Part shown: positions 16,310 through 26,097 of the stretch, one piece after another
How the letters are laid out: the number at the start of each line of letters is the position of its first letter
How positions within the stretch are numbered: position 1 is the first letter of the stretch
Assembly: GCF_009696005.1 (NCBI RefSeq)
Contig: NZ_VUMV01000001.1
Coordinates: 248,001-312,000, forward strand
Origin: Bilifractor porci
GTDB lineage: Bacteria > Bacillota > Clostridia > Lachnospirales > Lachnospiraceae
Length of the DNA: 64,000 nucleotides
Direction: 5' to 3'
Made by a program: the position numbers and the translations under genes
Notes under the pieces: model-generated
The model's database searches: none
Told to the model about the DNA's origin: nothing
The model's input: only the letters and a program-made list of their open reading frames with translations

Positions 16310-17912
16310 CCGTATCTCCGATCTCCTGTCCGTTCTTTTTCTCTCGTCCATCCGCGGGATTCTGCCCGTTCTGCGAGCGGTTCAGCTTACGGATGATTTT
16401 TGTCGTCCCGCCGTCCGCATATCCTGCACGGGCATCACCGCCGCCATTCCGGGAATTCTCGCCATAGCGGACATTTTGTACGGGGGTTCCCTGCCCCTGC
16501 CCGGAATAACCGTCCCGCCGCGCCGGGCTCCGGTACCCCTTCAGGTACTGCTCCTGATCGGAAATCCGTCGGCGCAGACGCTGCTGCATCCGTTCTTCCT
16601 CTCTTGCCTGGCTCTCGTCTGTCCGCATGATATAAAGCCCCTGAATGATAGATATCATGATAATGGTACACATGATGGAGCTTCCGCCATAGCTGATCAG
16701 GGGCAGCGTAATTCCCGTCATGGGAATAAATTTTGTAGTTCCGCCGACCGTCAGAAATACCTGGAAGGCGTATTCCGTCCCCAGCCCGACTGCTACCAGC
16801 CTGTAGAACGGCTTTTCCAGCTTTGTGGCGATATTGACAATCAGCAGATACATCCCCATACAGAGAAGAATCAGACAGATGGCAAACAGGACGCCGAATT
16901 CCTCGCAGATGGCGGCAAAGGTAAAGTCCTCATAGGCAAGCGGAATCATATCGGGATTTCCCTTGAAAAGTCCGGTTCCGAACCAGCCTCCGGCGCAGAC
17001 ACCGAACAGCGCCTGGACAATCTGGTAGCCCGTTCCCTCGTAATCCTGGAACGGATCCTTCCAGACGGCGACACGGACACGCACATGCTCGAAGAGTCGG
17101 TACGCGATAATCGAGGCGCCCGCCATTCCTCCCAGTCCGAGGAAAGCATATCCGGGGTTCCGGGTAGCCACAAAGACCATAACGATATATGCCATAAAAT
17201 AGATGAGCGCCGCGCCCAGATCCGCCGAGAGAGCCAGAATCCCCACATGCACAGCCGCCACCAGCGTGACTACCAGAACAGTCTTGAAATCGTGACGGTT
17301 CTGCAGCATGCCGGCCATAAACAGGACTACCGTGATTTTAACAAATTCAGAGAACTGAAACGTAATGCCGCCCAGCGAAACCGAGAGCTGCGCCCCTCCG
17401 GTGATGCGTCCGAAAAGAAGCACGACTCCCAGAAGCCCGATGCCGGCCACCGCGTACAGCCAGGTCAGCCGGGACACAATACGGACCTTCCGGATAAACA
17501 CCGGGATGATAAAGCAGATCAGCGTGGCCAGAGACGTAATGATGAACTGCTTCATGGCCGTATCCATTCCAAGCCTGGACTGGATGACAAAGCCGACCGA
17601 AAGCATCATGCACATGGTATTAAGCAGAATCAGGGAGGCGCGCCGGTAGATCAGGCGGTAAAGCACCTGGACGACCAGAATAAAGCAGACGACAGCCAGA
17701 AACATCACCAGCATCTGGAAATCCCCGGACAGCAGATACATGGTCGGATAGGCCACCAGATTAAACATGACCATCAGGCCGATCTGCTTCCGCATGATAC
17801 GGTTTCTGGACTTTTCGTCCCTGCGGCGCAGCACCATATAGGTCTCTATGGTAAACAGCACCATAAGAGCCAGCAGGATATATTTTGATGCCTGTGAAAC
17901 GATGGTATTCAT
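16251..17912 (-). CDS. FtsW/RodA/SpoVE (SEDS) family glycosyltransferase
   Basis: A SEDS-family peptidoglycan polymerase partner of the adjacent class B PBP. The 553-residue product has about ten membrane helices in the first 430 residues, with conserved FSEFVKI, FTFAAICEEFG and PMTGITLPLISYGGSS motifs and the WKDPFQDYEGTGYQ loop. Unusually, it ends in a roughly 120-residue hydrophilic tail rich in Arg, Gly and Asn (from about residue 430), which is cytoplasmic by topology. The last 59 bases overlap the PBP start, so the tail's end is constrained by that gene. Homologues are called FtsW, RodA or SpoVE; I do not choose between them. Confidence 0.9.
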   Translation of the reverse strand: MNTIVSQASKYILLALMVLFTIETYMVLRRRDEKSRNRIMRKQIGLMVMFNLVAYPTMYLLSGDFQMLVMFLAVVCFILVVQVLYRLIYRRASLILLNTMCMMLSVGFVIQSRLGMDTAMKQFIITSLATLICFIIPVFIRKVRIVSRLTWLYAVAGIGLLGVVLLFGRITGGAQLSVSLGGITFQFSEFVKITVVLFMAGMLQNRHDFKTVLVVTLVAAVHVGILALSADLGAALIYFMAYIVMVFVATRNPGYAFLGLGGMAGASIIAYRLFEHVRVRVAVWKDPFQDYEGTGYQIVQALFGVCAGGWFGTGLFKGNPDMIPLAYEDFTFAAICEEFGVLFAICLILLCMGMYLLIVNIATKLEKPFYRLVAVGLGTEYAFQVFLTVGGTTKFIPMTGITLPLISYGGSSIMCTIIMISIIQGLYIMRTDESQAREEERMQQRLRRRISDQEQYLKGYRSPARRDGYSGQGQGTPVQNVRYGENSRNGGGDARAGYADGGTTKIIRKLNRSQNGQNPADGREKKNGQEIGDTDELAKKIEEQTKNGLEIHY

Positions 17913-17968
17913 GTCCTGTTATCTTCCTCGCATAGCATGTCCGCGTTCCGGCCAGACGATACGGTACG

Positions 17969-20476
17969 TCAGAGAATGCCCCTGTGAAAATGTCCGCGGG
18001 TTGTCTGTTCCAGCTCCTCCCCCGGTTCCCCGTCTCCGGCATAAACCCGGAGAAAAGCGTCGGCGACACGGTCTGTCTGGTTTTTGTCCTCTGTCGTAAA
18101 ACAGAGCCGTACCGAACGGCAGCCGGTCTGCAGTACTTCCTCCTTCAGCCCCAGAAGGCTGGTCGGCAGTGAGTTGTAAATAATATTGGTGCAGGTTCCG
18201 CAGTCGCACCGGACCGGAAACCGGATATTCTTTCTGTCCTTCAGGATCAGGTGATTTCTCCCGTGATTGCAGGCATCCATGGTTTTCTGCAGGCACTGCT
18301 GTGAAAACATCAGAGGGATTCTGCCGTAGACCGCAAGCTCCGAGCGGCTGTTGTCCCTGCGAAGCATTTCTTTGTGGTTCAGCTCCGGAGAGACAGTATT
18401 AACCGGAAACCCGGACAGGGCAAACCATTTTTCCGCCCCGGTATTCATGGTTCCCACCGTGCTGTCCAGTATGGTGCCGCCCGCGGTATCCAGATTTCTT
18501 TTCCGGAAAATTTCTGCCGTCAGCCCGACTTCCTCCAGGTTCCGCACCAGAACAGCCGGTGTCCGACCGTCCAGGATGTCCAGATAAGCTTCTGCAGCCC
18601 GACCGGCCTCCTTTACCTGGTCTCTTCGCAAAATATAAGGCAGGGCAAGCCCCGGCAGGATGGCATGTTCCCGCATGCTCTGCAGGAGGGTCCGGATTCT
18701 GTCCGGCCCCAGAAACAGACGGGCGGGCAGATAAATCCCCTCCAGGCTTTCCTTTCCCGCAAGAGCCGCCGCCTGTTCCGCCGTTTCCACCGCCGCCCAA
18801 ACCGGCAGGCGCCCGTTTCTGATCTTCGCATCCGCCTCGGGGAAATTCCCCTCAATCACAGATTCCTGATACGGTTTCCTGCCTCCGCGGCGGTATTCGT
18901 ATACACCAGGGCGGTGCTTTGCGGCGTCAGCTCCTTCCCCGCTTTCGCGCCGGTACGCGTTCCGGCAGGCTTCTTCCAGAAGAGAAAAGCCTTCTCTCCG
19001 TATTTCATTCAGCAGCTGAACCGGGACAAAAAGGGAATCTTCCATGTGAATATCCAGGGAAGAAAAATAGAACTGGCTGCCCCCGGTCTTGTTCATCTGC
19101 TTTCTGACACGTTCTTCGGTCATCGGCTGATTCTGCGCCCTCTGCACACCAGCTTTATCCAGGGAAACCTCCGGACGGGAACCCGTCCCGGCATTTTCCG
19201 CAGAAGGCAGACAGACCGCAAGCTCCAGATGAGCCCTGCCCTCCTGAAGAACGAGCGTTCCCTCCACAGGTGCCTGCAGTTTTTTCTGCCGGTCCGGGGA
19301 AGAAAGCTCCCTCCGTATCCGGTCTGTCAGCTCCTGCGCAGCCTGCTGCCGGACATGATCCAGCTTCTCATTTTTCAGGGCGATCATATCGCGCCCGTTT
19401 TTTTCAAAATAATAACTTCTATTGAAGCCGTCCCTGTTAAACAGATCCCAGAGGAACCTCAGGTCGTCTTCCTCCACCCGCCAGGATGCCGCGTCAGGAT
19501 TTTCGGCGTACCTGTCCAGATATTTCCGGTACACAGAGACAACTCCCGCCGTATACTCCGGCTTTTTCATCCGTCCCTCAATCTTCAGGGAGCAGATTCC
19601 GGCCCGAAGAAGCTCCGGAAGGATTTCCACCGTACACATATCCTTCATATTAAGCGGGTAATATTCTCTCTGCGGATTGTTCCCGGAATTCCGGGAGCCG
19701 TGCCAGTCCCGCCTGTCTGACTGCCGTTTACCCGGCCTGTACCCGGTCCTGCCTTCCGGACGGTATTCCAGTTTTTCTCCGATACGGAATGTTTCATCCG
19801 CACGGTAAACCTCAAAGGGAAGCCTGCAGATTCCGGCGCATCTTCCGCGGTTTCCGCTCCTGCCTCCCAGCATACTGCTGAACAGGCACTGTCCGGAATA
19901 GGCGTAACACATGGCGCCGTGGATAAACGACTCTATTTCAAGCCCTGTTTTCTGCCGGATCTCCCTGATCTCATCCAGAGAAAGCTCCCTGGCGGGAACA
20001 ATCCGCGTAAATCCCTGTTTTTGTAAAAATTCCGCACCATGGAGCCCCGTGACTGTCATCTGCGTGCTCGCGTGAAGCGGAAGATCCGGAAACATGTTCT
20101 GAAACAGCCTGACAGCGCCGAAATCCTGGATGATAACGCCGTCCAGTCCTTCCCGCACATAGGGCAGCATCCAGGAATACAGCTCCTCCTCCAGCTCCTG
20201 GTCCTTCAGGAGCGTGTTGACCGTAAGATAGAGCCGTTTTCCCAGCCTGTGGGAAAGATCAATAGACTCCAGCAGCTGCTGTTCTCCGGGGTTATCCGCG
20301 TAGGCGCGCGCACCGAAGCGGTCTCCGCCGATATAGACGGCATCCGCTCCTGCCATAAACGCCGCGCGCAGAGCCTCCACGGAGCCTGCGGGCGCAAGAA
20401 GCTCGGCTCCGGCAAAACAACTGCGATGATCCGTTTTCTCTGTCGGGAATTTATTTCTGTTCAACAGACTTACCAC
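17969..20476 (-). CDS. U32 family peptidase / RNA-modifying enzyme (RlhA-TrhP type)
   Basis: An 835-residue member of peptidase family U32, whose studied relatives (RlhA, TrhP, UbiU/V) act in RNA or ubiquinone hydroxylation with an iron-sulfur cluster. The N-terminal barrel begins ELLAPAGSVEALRAA (near residue 26) and holds the U32 signature ESFIHGAMCYAYSGQCLFSS and RGRCAGICR. Further cysteines, CDCGTC, lie near the C terminus (about 765) and would complete a cluster site. A DUF3656-like C-terminal extension makes it the long form. The start overlaps zapA by 26 bases; GTG (20476) or TTG (20464) are both possible. The exact substrate is unknown here. Confidence 0.85.
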   Translation of the reverse strand: MVSLLNRNKFPTEKTDHRSCFAGAELLAPAGSVEALRAAFMAGADAVYIGGDRFGARAYADNPGEQQLLESIDLSHRLGKRLYLTVNTLLKDQELEEELYSWMLPYVREGLDGVIIQDFGAVRLFQNMFPDLPLHASTQMTVTGLHGAEFLQKQGFTRIVPARELSLDEIREIRQKTGLEIESFIHGAMCYAYSGQCLFSSMLGGRSGNRGRCAGICRLPFEVYRADETFRIGEKLEYRPEGRTGYRPGKRQSDRRDWHGSRNSGNNPQREYYPLNMKDMCTVEILPELLRAGICSLKIEGRMKKPEYTAGVVSVYRKYLDRYAENPDAASWRVEEDDLRFLWDLFNRDGFNRSYYFEKNGRDMIALKNEKLDHVRQQAAQELTDRIRRELSSPDRQKKLQAPVEGTLVLQEGRAHLELAVCLPSAENAGTGSRPEVSLDKAGVQRAQNQPMTEERVRKQMNKTGGSQFYFSSLDIHMEDSLFVPVQLLNEIRREGFSLLEEACRNAYRRESGEGADAAKHRPGVYEYRRGGRKPYQESVIEGNFPEADAKIRNGRLPVWAAVETAEQAAALAGKESLEGIYLPARLFLGPDRIRTLLQSMREHAILPGLALPYILRRDQVKEAGRAAEAYLDILDGRTPAVLVRNLEEVGLTAEIFRKRNLDTAGGTILDSTVGTMNTGAEKWFALSGFPVNTVSPELNHKEMLRRDNSRSELAVYGRIPLMFSQQCLQKTMDACNHGRNHLILKDRKNIRFPVRCDCGTCTNIIYNSLPTSLLGLKEEVLQTGCRSVRLCFTTEDKNQTDRVADAFLRVYAGDGEPGEELEQTTRGHFHRGIL

Positions 20477-20816
20477 TCCTCAGCCGGTCAATCTCTCTCT
20501 TCAGACGGGCAATTTCCACCTGGGCAGATACCAGGTCATGTTTCGCGTCATACGTATCCTGATCCTTGTTTTCAATATCCTGCTCCATGACATCCACCTG
20601 GGATTTTGCCTTGAAGTAGTCATCCGCGATGTTTAAGGAAAGCAGCGTCGCCTTCGTATCCGCGGTGAGCCTGTTGTAACCCGGCATTGCGGACAGCTCT
20701 GCGATTTTTGTATTGATATAATAAGCGACACGCTGCATGTAGTCCTCGGATTCATAACCGCCCAGCGTGATGATTTTTCCGTCAATTAGCACTCTGACCT
20801 TTTTTTTCTCTGCCAT
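20451..20816 (-). CDS. zapA: Cell division protein ZapA
   Basis: ZapA bundles FtsZ protofilaments at the division site. The 121-residue product has the family N-terminal strand region KVRVLIDGKIITLGGYESEDYM, then YYINTKIAEL and a C-terminal coiled coil (about residues 65-118) through which ZapA dimerises. I place the start at 20816 (MAEKKKVRV), where AGGAG lies 8 bases upstream. The longer ORF from 20906 adds 30 unconserved residues that overlap the ruvB end and is rejected. The gene lies between ruvB and the U32 gene, a common arrangement in Firmicutes. Confidence 0.92.
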   Translation of the reverse strand: MAEKKKVRVLIDGKIITLGGYESEDYMQRVAYYINTKIAELSAMPGYNRLTADTKATLLSLNIADDYFKAKSQVDVMEQDIENKDQDTYDAKHDLVSAQVEIARLKREIDRLRSGKSVEQK

Positions 20817-20902
20817 TGCCTGGTCTCCTGATCTGTTCTGCTCTGAACTGAACTGTTTCCAACAGTGTAACTCCAAAAGAAACTGGTGGCAAGGCGAATT
20901 CC

Positions 20903-21901
20903 TCACTCCGGAATCGCGATGCCCAGATGATGAAAAGCGCGCTCTGTGGCGACTCTTCCCCTGGGTGTCCGGTTCAAAAAACCGTTTTTTATCAGATACG
21001 GCTCGTACACATCCTCAATCGTACCGGAATCCTCCCCGATCGCCGCGGCCAGGGTTTCCAGACCGACCGGTCCTCCGGAAAACTTTTCAATGATGGTAAG
21101 AAGTATTTTCCGGTCTGTCTGGTCCAGTCCGTACTGATCCACCTCCAGCAGATCCAGTGCCAGCGAGGCCACCTCCTCCGTAATTTTTCCGTCAAACTGC
21201 ACCATGGCAAAATCGCGGACCCTTTTCAGCAGCCGGTTGGACAGGCGGGGCGTACCGCGGGATCTTCTGGCCAGCTCCTCCGCGCCTTTCTCGTCAATCT
21301 CCACATTCAGGATAGCCGCGGAGTGGAGAACAATCTCCGTCAGCTCCTGTACCGTGTAAAATTCCATGTGCTGTACAACGCCGAACCGGTCACGCAGCGG
21401 AGCCGTCAGCAGGCCTGCCCTGGTCGTCGCGCCCACAAGCGTAAATCTGGGAAGCTCCAGCCGGACGCTTCTGGCGGAAGAACCTTTCCCGATCATGATG
21501 TCAATGGCATAATCCTCCATAGCCGGATACAGCACTTCCTCCACCTGGCGGTTCAGCCGGTGGATCTCATCTACAAAAAGAATATCTCCCTCCTGCAGAT
21601 TGTTCAGGATGGCCGCCATCTCGCCCGGCTTCTCGATTGCCGGTCCGGAGGTCACCTTCAGGTGCGTTCCCATCTCGTTTGCGATAATTCCCGCCAGCGT
21701 TGTTTTTCCAAGGCCGGGTGGGCCGTAGAACAGCACATGGTCCAGGACATCTCCCCTTTGTTTCGCCGCCTCAATATATATTCTCAAATTCTGTTTGGCC
21801 TTTTCCTGGCCGATATATTCGTCCAGTGTCTGGGGACGCAGGCTTTTTTCCACCCGCACATCCTCATTCTGAACCTCTGTCTGAATAATCCGTTTCTCCA
21901 T
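20903..21901 (-). CDS. ruvB: Holliday junction branch migration helicase RuvB
   Basis: RuvB is the hexameric AAA+ motor that drives branch migration with RuvA. The 332-residue product shows GPPGLGKTT (Walker A, about residues 60-68), DEIHRLNR (Walker B), GATTRAGLL (sensor 1), and a winged-helix C-terminal domain with the [10 protein letters not shown] and TPRGRVAT motifs. GGAG stands 7 bases before the ATG. Together with ruvA, 115 bases upstream, it forms a normal RuvAB pair; ruvC is not in the window, consistent with Firmicutes using RecU. No LexA/Cheo-type box is evident at the promoter. Confidence 0.97.
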   Translation of the reverse strand: MEKRIIQTEVQNEDVRVEKSLRPQTLDEYIGQEKAKQNLRIYIEAAKQRGDVLDHVLFYGPPGLGKTTLAGIIANEMGTHLKVTSGPAIEKPGEMAAILNNLQEGDILFVDEIHRLNRQVEEVLYPAMEDYAIDIMIGKGSSARSVRLELPRFTLVGATTRAGLLTAPLRDRFGVVQHMEFYTVQELTEIVLHSAAILNVEIDEKGAEELARRSRGTPRLSNRLLKRVRDFAMVQFDGKITEEVASLALDLLEVDQYGLDQTDRKILLTIIEKFSGGPVGLETLAAAIGEDSGTIEDVYEPYLIKNGFLNRTPRGRVATERAFHHLGIAIPE

Positions 21902-22016
21902 CTGTATTCTCCGGACAAATGCCTGTCACAGCGTCCGCCTGCGGGACGTAATCTATATAGGATGATTCCTGACCAAAGCCCCGCAGGCCTGCATGCAGGC
22001 AGCGAAGGCTCTCTTA

Positions 22017-22637
22017 TCACATGATGTATTTCAGCGCCGCCTTCAGCACGGCTTCCGAATCCATATCGGCGGAAATTTCCACCTTGTGAACCGCCCGGAA
22101 GGCTTCCGTATTGGAATATCCCAGGGCGACCAGTGCCTGAATGGCGTCCGCCTCCGCCCCTCCTCCGGGCGCGGCAGTGTCTTTCTTTTCTTCAGACGCC
22201 TGCTGATGCTCCAGCTTTTTCTCAAAGGCATCCTCCAGCCGGAGCTTGTCCTTCAGCTCCAGAATCAGCTTCTGCGCCGTTTTCTGTCCGACACCGGGCG
22301 CCTTGGCGATCGCCTTCGCGTCATCGGACAAAACGGCAAACCGCAGGTCGTCCGCGGAGAGCACGGAAAGAATTCCAAGCGCGCCCTTTGGTCCCAGACC
22401 GCTGACATTCAGCATCATCCGGAACATTTCCAGGTCATCCTGTGACAGAAAACCGAAAAGCGTAAGCGCATCCTCCCGCACGTTCAGGTAGGTATAGAGC
22501 CGTGCTTCGTCTCCGACCCGGAGCCCGCTCTCCTGATAACCCGCAGGTATAAAGATACGGTATCCGATTCCGTGATTGTCCAGAAGAATGTAGTTTTCCC
22601 CCAGATATGAAACTGTCCCTTTAATGTATCCGATCAT
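22017..22637 (-). CDS. ruvA: Holliday junction DNA-binding protein RuvA
   Basis: RuvA binds four-way junctions and loads RuvB. The 206-residue product has the N-terminal OB domain (MIGYIKGTVSYLGENYILLDN), the helix-hairpin-helix domain (LNVSGLGPKGALGILS and PGVGQKTAQKLILEL), an acidic flexible linker (about 135-160), and the C-terminal RuvB-binding domain with ALVALGYSNTEAFRAV. The start ATG lies near the end of its promoter leader; the promoter (22761-22790) drives the ruvA-ruvB-zapA-U32-SEDS-PBP run. The family call is firm. Confidence 0.96.
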   Translation of the reverse strand: MIGYIKGTVSYLGENYILLDNHGIGYRIFIPAGYQESGLRVGDEARLYTYLNVREDALTLFGFLSQDDLEMFRMMLNVSGLGPKGALGILSVLSADDLRFAVLSDDAKAIAKAPGVGQKTAQKLILELKDKLRLEDAFEKKLEHQQASEEKKDTAAPGGGAEADAIQALVALGYSNTEAFRAVHKVEISADMDSEAVLKAALKYIM

Positions 22638-22760
22638 ATATTATCTCCAAAACCGCTTCCCTATGCAATCCGCGCCCCACCCGAAGAAATCGAATAAGGC
22701 CGCGCTGCCTGTGGAAAACGTTTTTTATAACCTGTCTGTCAAGCTTTCGCACACTTGAAC

Positions 22761-22790
22761 AGTATAACATACTTTAGGATTGTGATACAA
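22761..22790 (-). promoter_or_regulatory. Sigma-A promoter upstream of ruvA
   Basis: Reverse strand: TTGTAT (22785-22790), 18-base spacer, TATACT (22761-22766). It lies in the 200-base divergent region with the YprB-like gene and gives a leader of about 120 bases. Confidence 0.7.
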
Positions 22791-22837
22791 TTCGTATCAG
22801 ACACTGCACTCGCAGCGAATCTGTCAGGAGAAGCGAA

Positions 22838-24016
22838 ATGAAAATACTGGAAGAACCGGTCAGCAGGGCGCTGACGGAAGAGAAAGAATTATTTTTGCGA
22901 CATCTGCTTGCAAAAGGAGAGCCAGTCTTTTTTGATATTGAGACAACCGGACTTTCGTGGCGGAACTCCCATATCTATCTGATCGGTGTGATCTTCCGCA
23001 AAAACGGCATCTGGACATTCCGGCAGTGGTTTCTGGACTCCCCCGTCGAAGAGGACGTCTGCCTGCGGGATTTTTACCGTTTTCTTGGGGATGCAGAGAA
23101 ACAGGCTGTTGAAAACGGCAAGACCCTGTTTCTGGTTCACTTTAACGGAGATACCTTTGACATCCCTTATCTGCGCAGCAAGCTGGGATTTTACCGCATC
23201 AGCCCTCAGACCGGAGCGGACCGTTCTCTCTCTTTTCCCAGTCTGGATCTGTACCGCTGCGCCAGGCCGCTGAAACGGATTTTCCATCTGGGTTCTCTGC
23301 GCCAGAAGGATGTGGAATTATTTCTCGGCGCAGAAAGAGAGGATGTCTGTGACGGGGGAGAACTGATCCCCGTCTATCAGCAGTATCTCCGCACCGGCGA
23401 CAGCAGCACAGAACGGATCCTTTTGCTGCACAACCACGATGATGTGACAGGGCTTCTCCGGATTCTTCCGGTGCTGGCCTATGATGTGCTTTTCCGGCAG
23501 GAGCCGGAATATTTTCAGAAGCCTTTATTCTCCGAACCAGGTGACGAAAACAACGAGGAAAATACAGATTCAGTATTCCTGAACGGCACACTGACGCTTC
23601 CTGTTCCGACAGGTTTTCAGGCAGCGTCCGACCTTGCCGTGTTTTCCGCGGAAGACTCCTCCTTTTCGCTGCAGATCCCGGCATACCGGGGAGAATTAAA
23701 GCTTTTCTTTCCCGACTATAAAAACTATTATTACCTGCCTGTCGAAGATCAGGCGATCCATAAAAGCGTCGCCGTTTACGTAGATCCGGAGCACAGGGAA
23801 AAAGCAAAAGCGTCCAACTGCTATCAGCGGGTGTCCGGACTTTTTCTTCCGCAGCCGGACGAACTGTTTTCTCCCGCCTTCCGCAGCGGATTCCATGACC
23901 GTCCGCTCTGGTTCCGCCCGGACGGGGAGTTTGGCAGAAATCCCGAAAAACTGTCGAAATACGCGTCTGTCCTGGCCGCCAGCTGTCTTGCCGCAGGCGG
24001 CACATCCAAAACATAA
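22838..24016 (+). CDS. YprB-like ribonuclease H-fold exonuclease domain protein
   Basis: A 392-residue protein with an N-terminal DnaQ/RNase H-like 3'-5' exonuclease domain of the YprB class. Metal-binding motifs are visible in order: FDIETTG (residues 32-38), HFNGDTFDIPYL (near residue 103) and HNHDDVTGL (near residue 203). The remaining 180 residues are not a recognised nuclease module and contain FFPDYKNYYYLPVEDQAIHK, typical of this Clostridia group. AGGAG precedes the ATG. It is a lone plus-strand gene between divergent ruvA and a convergent terminator. Its role is probably nucleic-acid processing; the substrate is not predictable. Confidence 0.82.
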   Translation: MKILEEPVSRALTEEKELFLRHLLAKGEPVFFDIETTGLSWRNSHIYLIGVIFRKNGIWTFRQWFLDSPVEEDVCLRDFYRFLGDAEKQAVENGKTLFLVHFNGDTFDIPYLRSKLGFYRISPQTGADRSLSFPSLDLYRCARPLKRIFHLGSLRQKDVELFLGAEREDVCDGGELIPVYQQYLRTGDSSTERILLLHNHDDVTGLLRILPVLAYDVLFRQEPEYFQKPLFSEPGDENNEENTDSVFLNGTLTLPVPTGFQAASDLAVFSAEDSSFSLQIPAYRGELKLFFPDYKNYYYLPVEDQAIHKSVAVYVDPEHREKAKASNCYQRVSGLFLPQPDELFSPAFRSGFHDRPLWFRPDGEFGRNPEKLSKYASVLAASCLAAGGTSKT

Positions 24017-24062
24017 AGTCTGTTGGCCGCACAAGCAAAGGCACAATGTCTATATTGTGCAT

Positions 24063-24099
24063 AAAAGAAAAAAGACGGCAGTGCCGTCTTTTTTCTTTT
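24063..24099. terminator. Bidirectional terminator between YprB-like and ispH genes
   Basis: An 18-bp perfect inverted repeat (24063-24080 with 24082-24099): GACGGCA stem flanked by A tract on one side and T tract on the other, so it can end both the plus-strand YprB-like transcript and the minus-strand ispH-S1 transcript. Confidence 0.93.
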
Positions 24100-24165
24100 T
24101 CTAATGATGATGAAGCAGATGTCCGAACTGCTGTACTCGAAAGTACGCGTTCTGACAAAACCTGC

Positions 24166-26097
24166 TTATTCCTCTGTCTCGTACGCTTCGGAATCGCCGT
24201 CTTCACTGTCTCTCTCCAGCTGCTTGATGCTGAGGGAGATCTTTCTGTCGTCTCCGTTAAAGTCTGTGACCTTGGCGGTAACTTCCTGTCCCACGCTGAG
24301 TACATCGCTCGGTTTGTCAATGTGCTCCTTGGCGATCTGGGAAACATGAAGCAGGGCGTCTACACCGGGCTCCAGCTCTACAAACGCGCCGAAATCTGTC
24401 ATCCGGGCAATCTTGCCGGTAACAACTGTGCCTACGGAATACTTCTCTCCCGCAGTCAGCCACGGATTCTCATCCGGGAACTTCAGGCTGAGGGCAATTC
24501 TGTCTCCCTTGATGTCCTTAATCAGAACCTTCAGCTTCTGTCCTACCTTCAGAATAGAACGCGGATTGTCCACACGTCCCCAGGACATCTCTGAAATATG
24601 AAGCAGTCCGTCCGCCCCGCCCAGATCGATAAACGCACCGAAGTCTGTAATATTCTTTACGGTTCCCTCTACAATATCGCCGGGCTGAATTCTCTCCAGG
24701 AGTTCCTCCTGCATTGCTTTCTTCTTCTCGACAATCAGCTGCTTGCGGTCACCGATGATGCGGCGGCGTCTGGGATCAAACTCGATGATGACAAATTCGA
24801 TTTCCTGATCCAGATACTTGCCCAGGTCTTTCTCGTAGGTATCAGATACAAGGCTAGCCGGAATGAACACTCTTGCGCCGTCTACCAGGACGCTCAGTCC
24901 GCCGTTCAGGACCCGTACAACCTTTGCCTTCAGAACCTCATGGTTATTGAAAGCCTCCTCCAGCTTCTTGTTGCCCTTCTCTGCAGCCAGTCTCTTATAA
25001 GTAAGAATAACCTGGCCGTCTCCGTCGTTCACCTTGAGGACCTTAACCTCCATGGTGTCGCCTTCCTTGGCAACCGTGGTAAGATCAACGGATGAATCAT
25101 TGGAATACTCATTTCTGGTAAGGATTCCGTCTGCCTTGTAGCCGATGTTCAAAATAATCTGATCCGGCTTTACGTCGATAACGGTTCCCTCTACCACTTC
25201 ACCGTTTCTTACCGTTTTGAATGAGCTGTCCAGCATCTCCTGAAAAGTTTGTTCTTCTGACATTTTCCTGTGAACCTCCTCAATTATACTTTTTGGGGTA
25301 GATGCCCCTGCCGTAATACCTACGTGAGAAAATGATTGAAAAGGCTTCGTGTCCAAATCAACGAGTGTCTCGATAAAGTAAGTATTTTTGCATTCTTCCA
25401 TGCAAATTTCATACAGCTTGCGGGTATTCGAACTATGCCTGCCGCCAATAACAACCATAGCATCTACCTGCTGCGCGATCTCCCGCGCTTCCGTCTGCCG
25501 TTTGTCAGTTGCACTGCAGACAGTGTTATTCACAGAGTTATAATATTCCTTTTTCCTGAAAATATCAACAATATCTTCAAATTTACCTGCATGAAATGTC
25601 GTCTGCGCAACAAGCACCGCCTCTGTTCTGGCCGGAAGCTCCAGTCTTTCCATTTCCTCCGCGGACTGCACCGCATAGACAGGGCCTGCCGCCCAGCCCA
25701 TGATCCCCTGCACCTCCGGATGATCCGGGCTTCCCGCTATGATAACGGTTTTGCCCTCTTCCCCGGCCTTCCGCACGATGGTATGGATTTTTTTCACAAA
25801 CGGGCAGGTCGCGTCCACCACCTTTACGCCGAGGCTTTCCATCTTTTTCTGTATTCTCTCCGGCACCCCGTGAGAGCGGATGATAATAACGCCACGGTGG
25901 ACCTGTTCCAGTTCTTCCTCCGAATAAATGACCTGCACGCCTTTCCGGTTCAGCTCTTCCACAACCTGATCGTTATGGATGATCGGTCCGAACGTGTAAA
26001 CCGGCCCGTCTGCATTTTCTATCTGATGAAAGCACTCCTCCACCGCCCGCTTCACGCCGAAGCAGAAGCCTGCGGATTCCGCCACTGTAATCTTCAT
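24166..26097 (-). CDS. ispH: IspH (HMBPP reductase) fused to four S1 RNA-binding domains
   Basis: Residues 1-285 are IspH, which makes IPP and DMAPP in the MEP isoprenoid pathway, with the three [4Fe-4S] cysteines C12 (GFCFGVKRA), C98 (DATCPF) and C194 (NTVCSATDK). The rest is four S1-type domains, beginning at EVVEGTVIDV, VLKAKVVRVL, GDIVEGTVKNI and GTVVTGKIARM, as in ribosomal protein S1. This fusion is known in many Clostridia. The start at 26097 overlaps the cmk stop as ATGA; the 69 extra residues of the longer ORF are cmk antisense frame and are rejected. Total 643 residues, intact frame. Both functions seem preserved. Confidence 0.95.
   Translation of the reverse strand: MKITVAESAGFCFGVKRAVEECFHQIENADGPVYTFGPIIHNDQVVEELNRKGVQVIYSEEELEQVHRGVIIIRSHGVPERIQKKMESLGVKVVDATCPFVKKIHTIVRKAGEEGKTVIIAGSPDHPEVQGIMGWAAGPVYAVQSAEEMERLELPARTEAVLVAQTTFHAGKFEDIVDIFRKKEYYNSVNNTVCSATDKRQTEAREIAQQVDAMVVIGGRHSSNTRKLYEICMEECKNTYFIETLVDLDTKPFQSFSHVGITAGASTPKSIIEEVHRKMSEEQTFQEMLDSSFKTVRNGEVVEGTVIDVKPDQIILNIGYKADGILTRNEYSNDSSVDLTTVAKEGDTMEVKVLKVNDGDGQVILTYKRLAAEKGNKKLEEAFNNHEVLKAKVVRVLNGGLSVLVDGARVFIPASLVSDTYEKDLGKYLDQEIEFVIIEFDPRRRRIIGDRKQLIVEKKKAMQEELLERIQPGDIVEGTVKNITDFGAFIDLGGADGLLHISEMSWGRVDNPRSILKVGQKLKVLIKDIKGDRIALSLKFPDENPWLTAGEKYSVGTVVTGKIARMTDFGAFVELEPGVDALLHVSQIAKEHIDKPSDVLSVGQEVTAKVTDFNGDDRKISLSIKQLERDSEDGDSEAYETEE

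Noticed and set aside
23199-24347. A 382-codon minus-strand frame opposite the YprB-like gene
   Set aside because: It runs through the bidirectional terminator at 24063-24099 and into ispH-S1, is arginine/serine/proline-rich, and shows no domain; the plus frame has exonuclease motifs.
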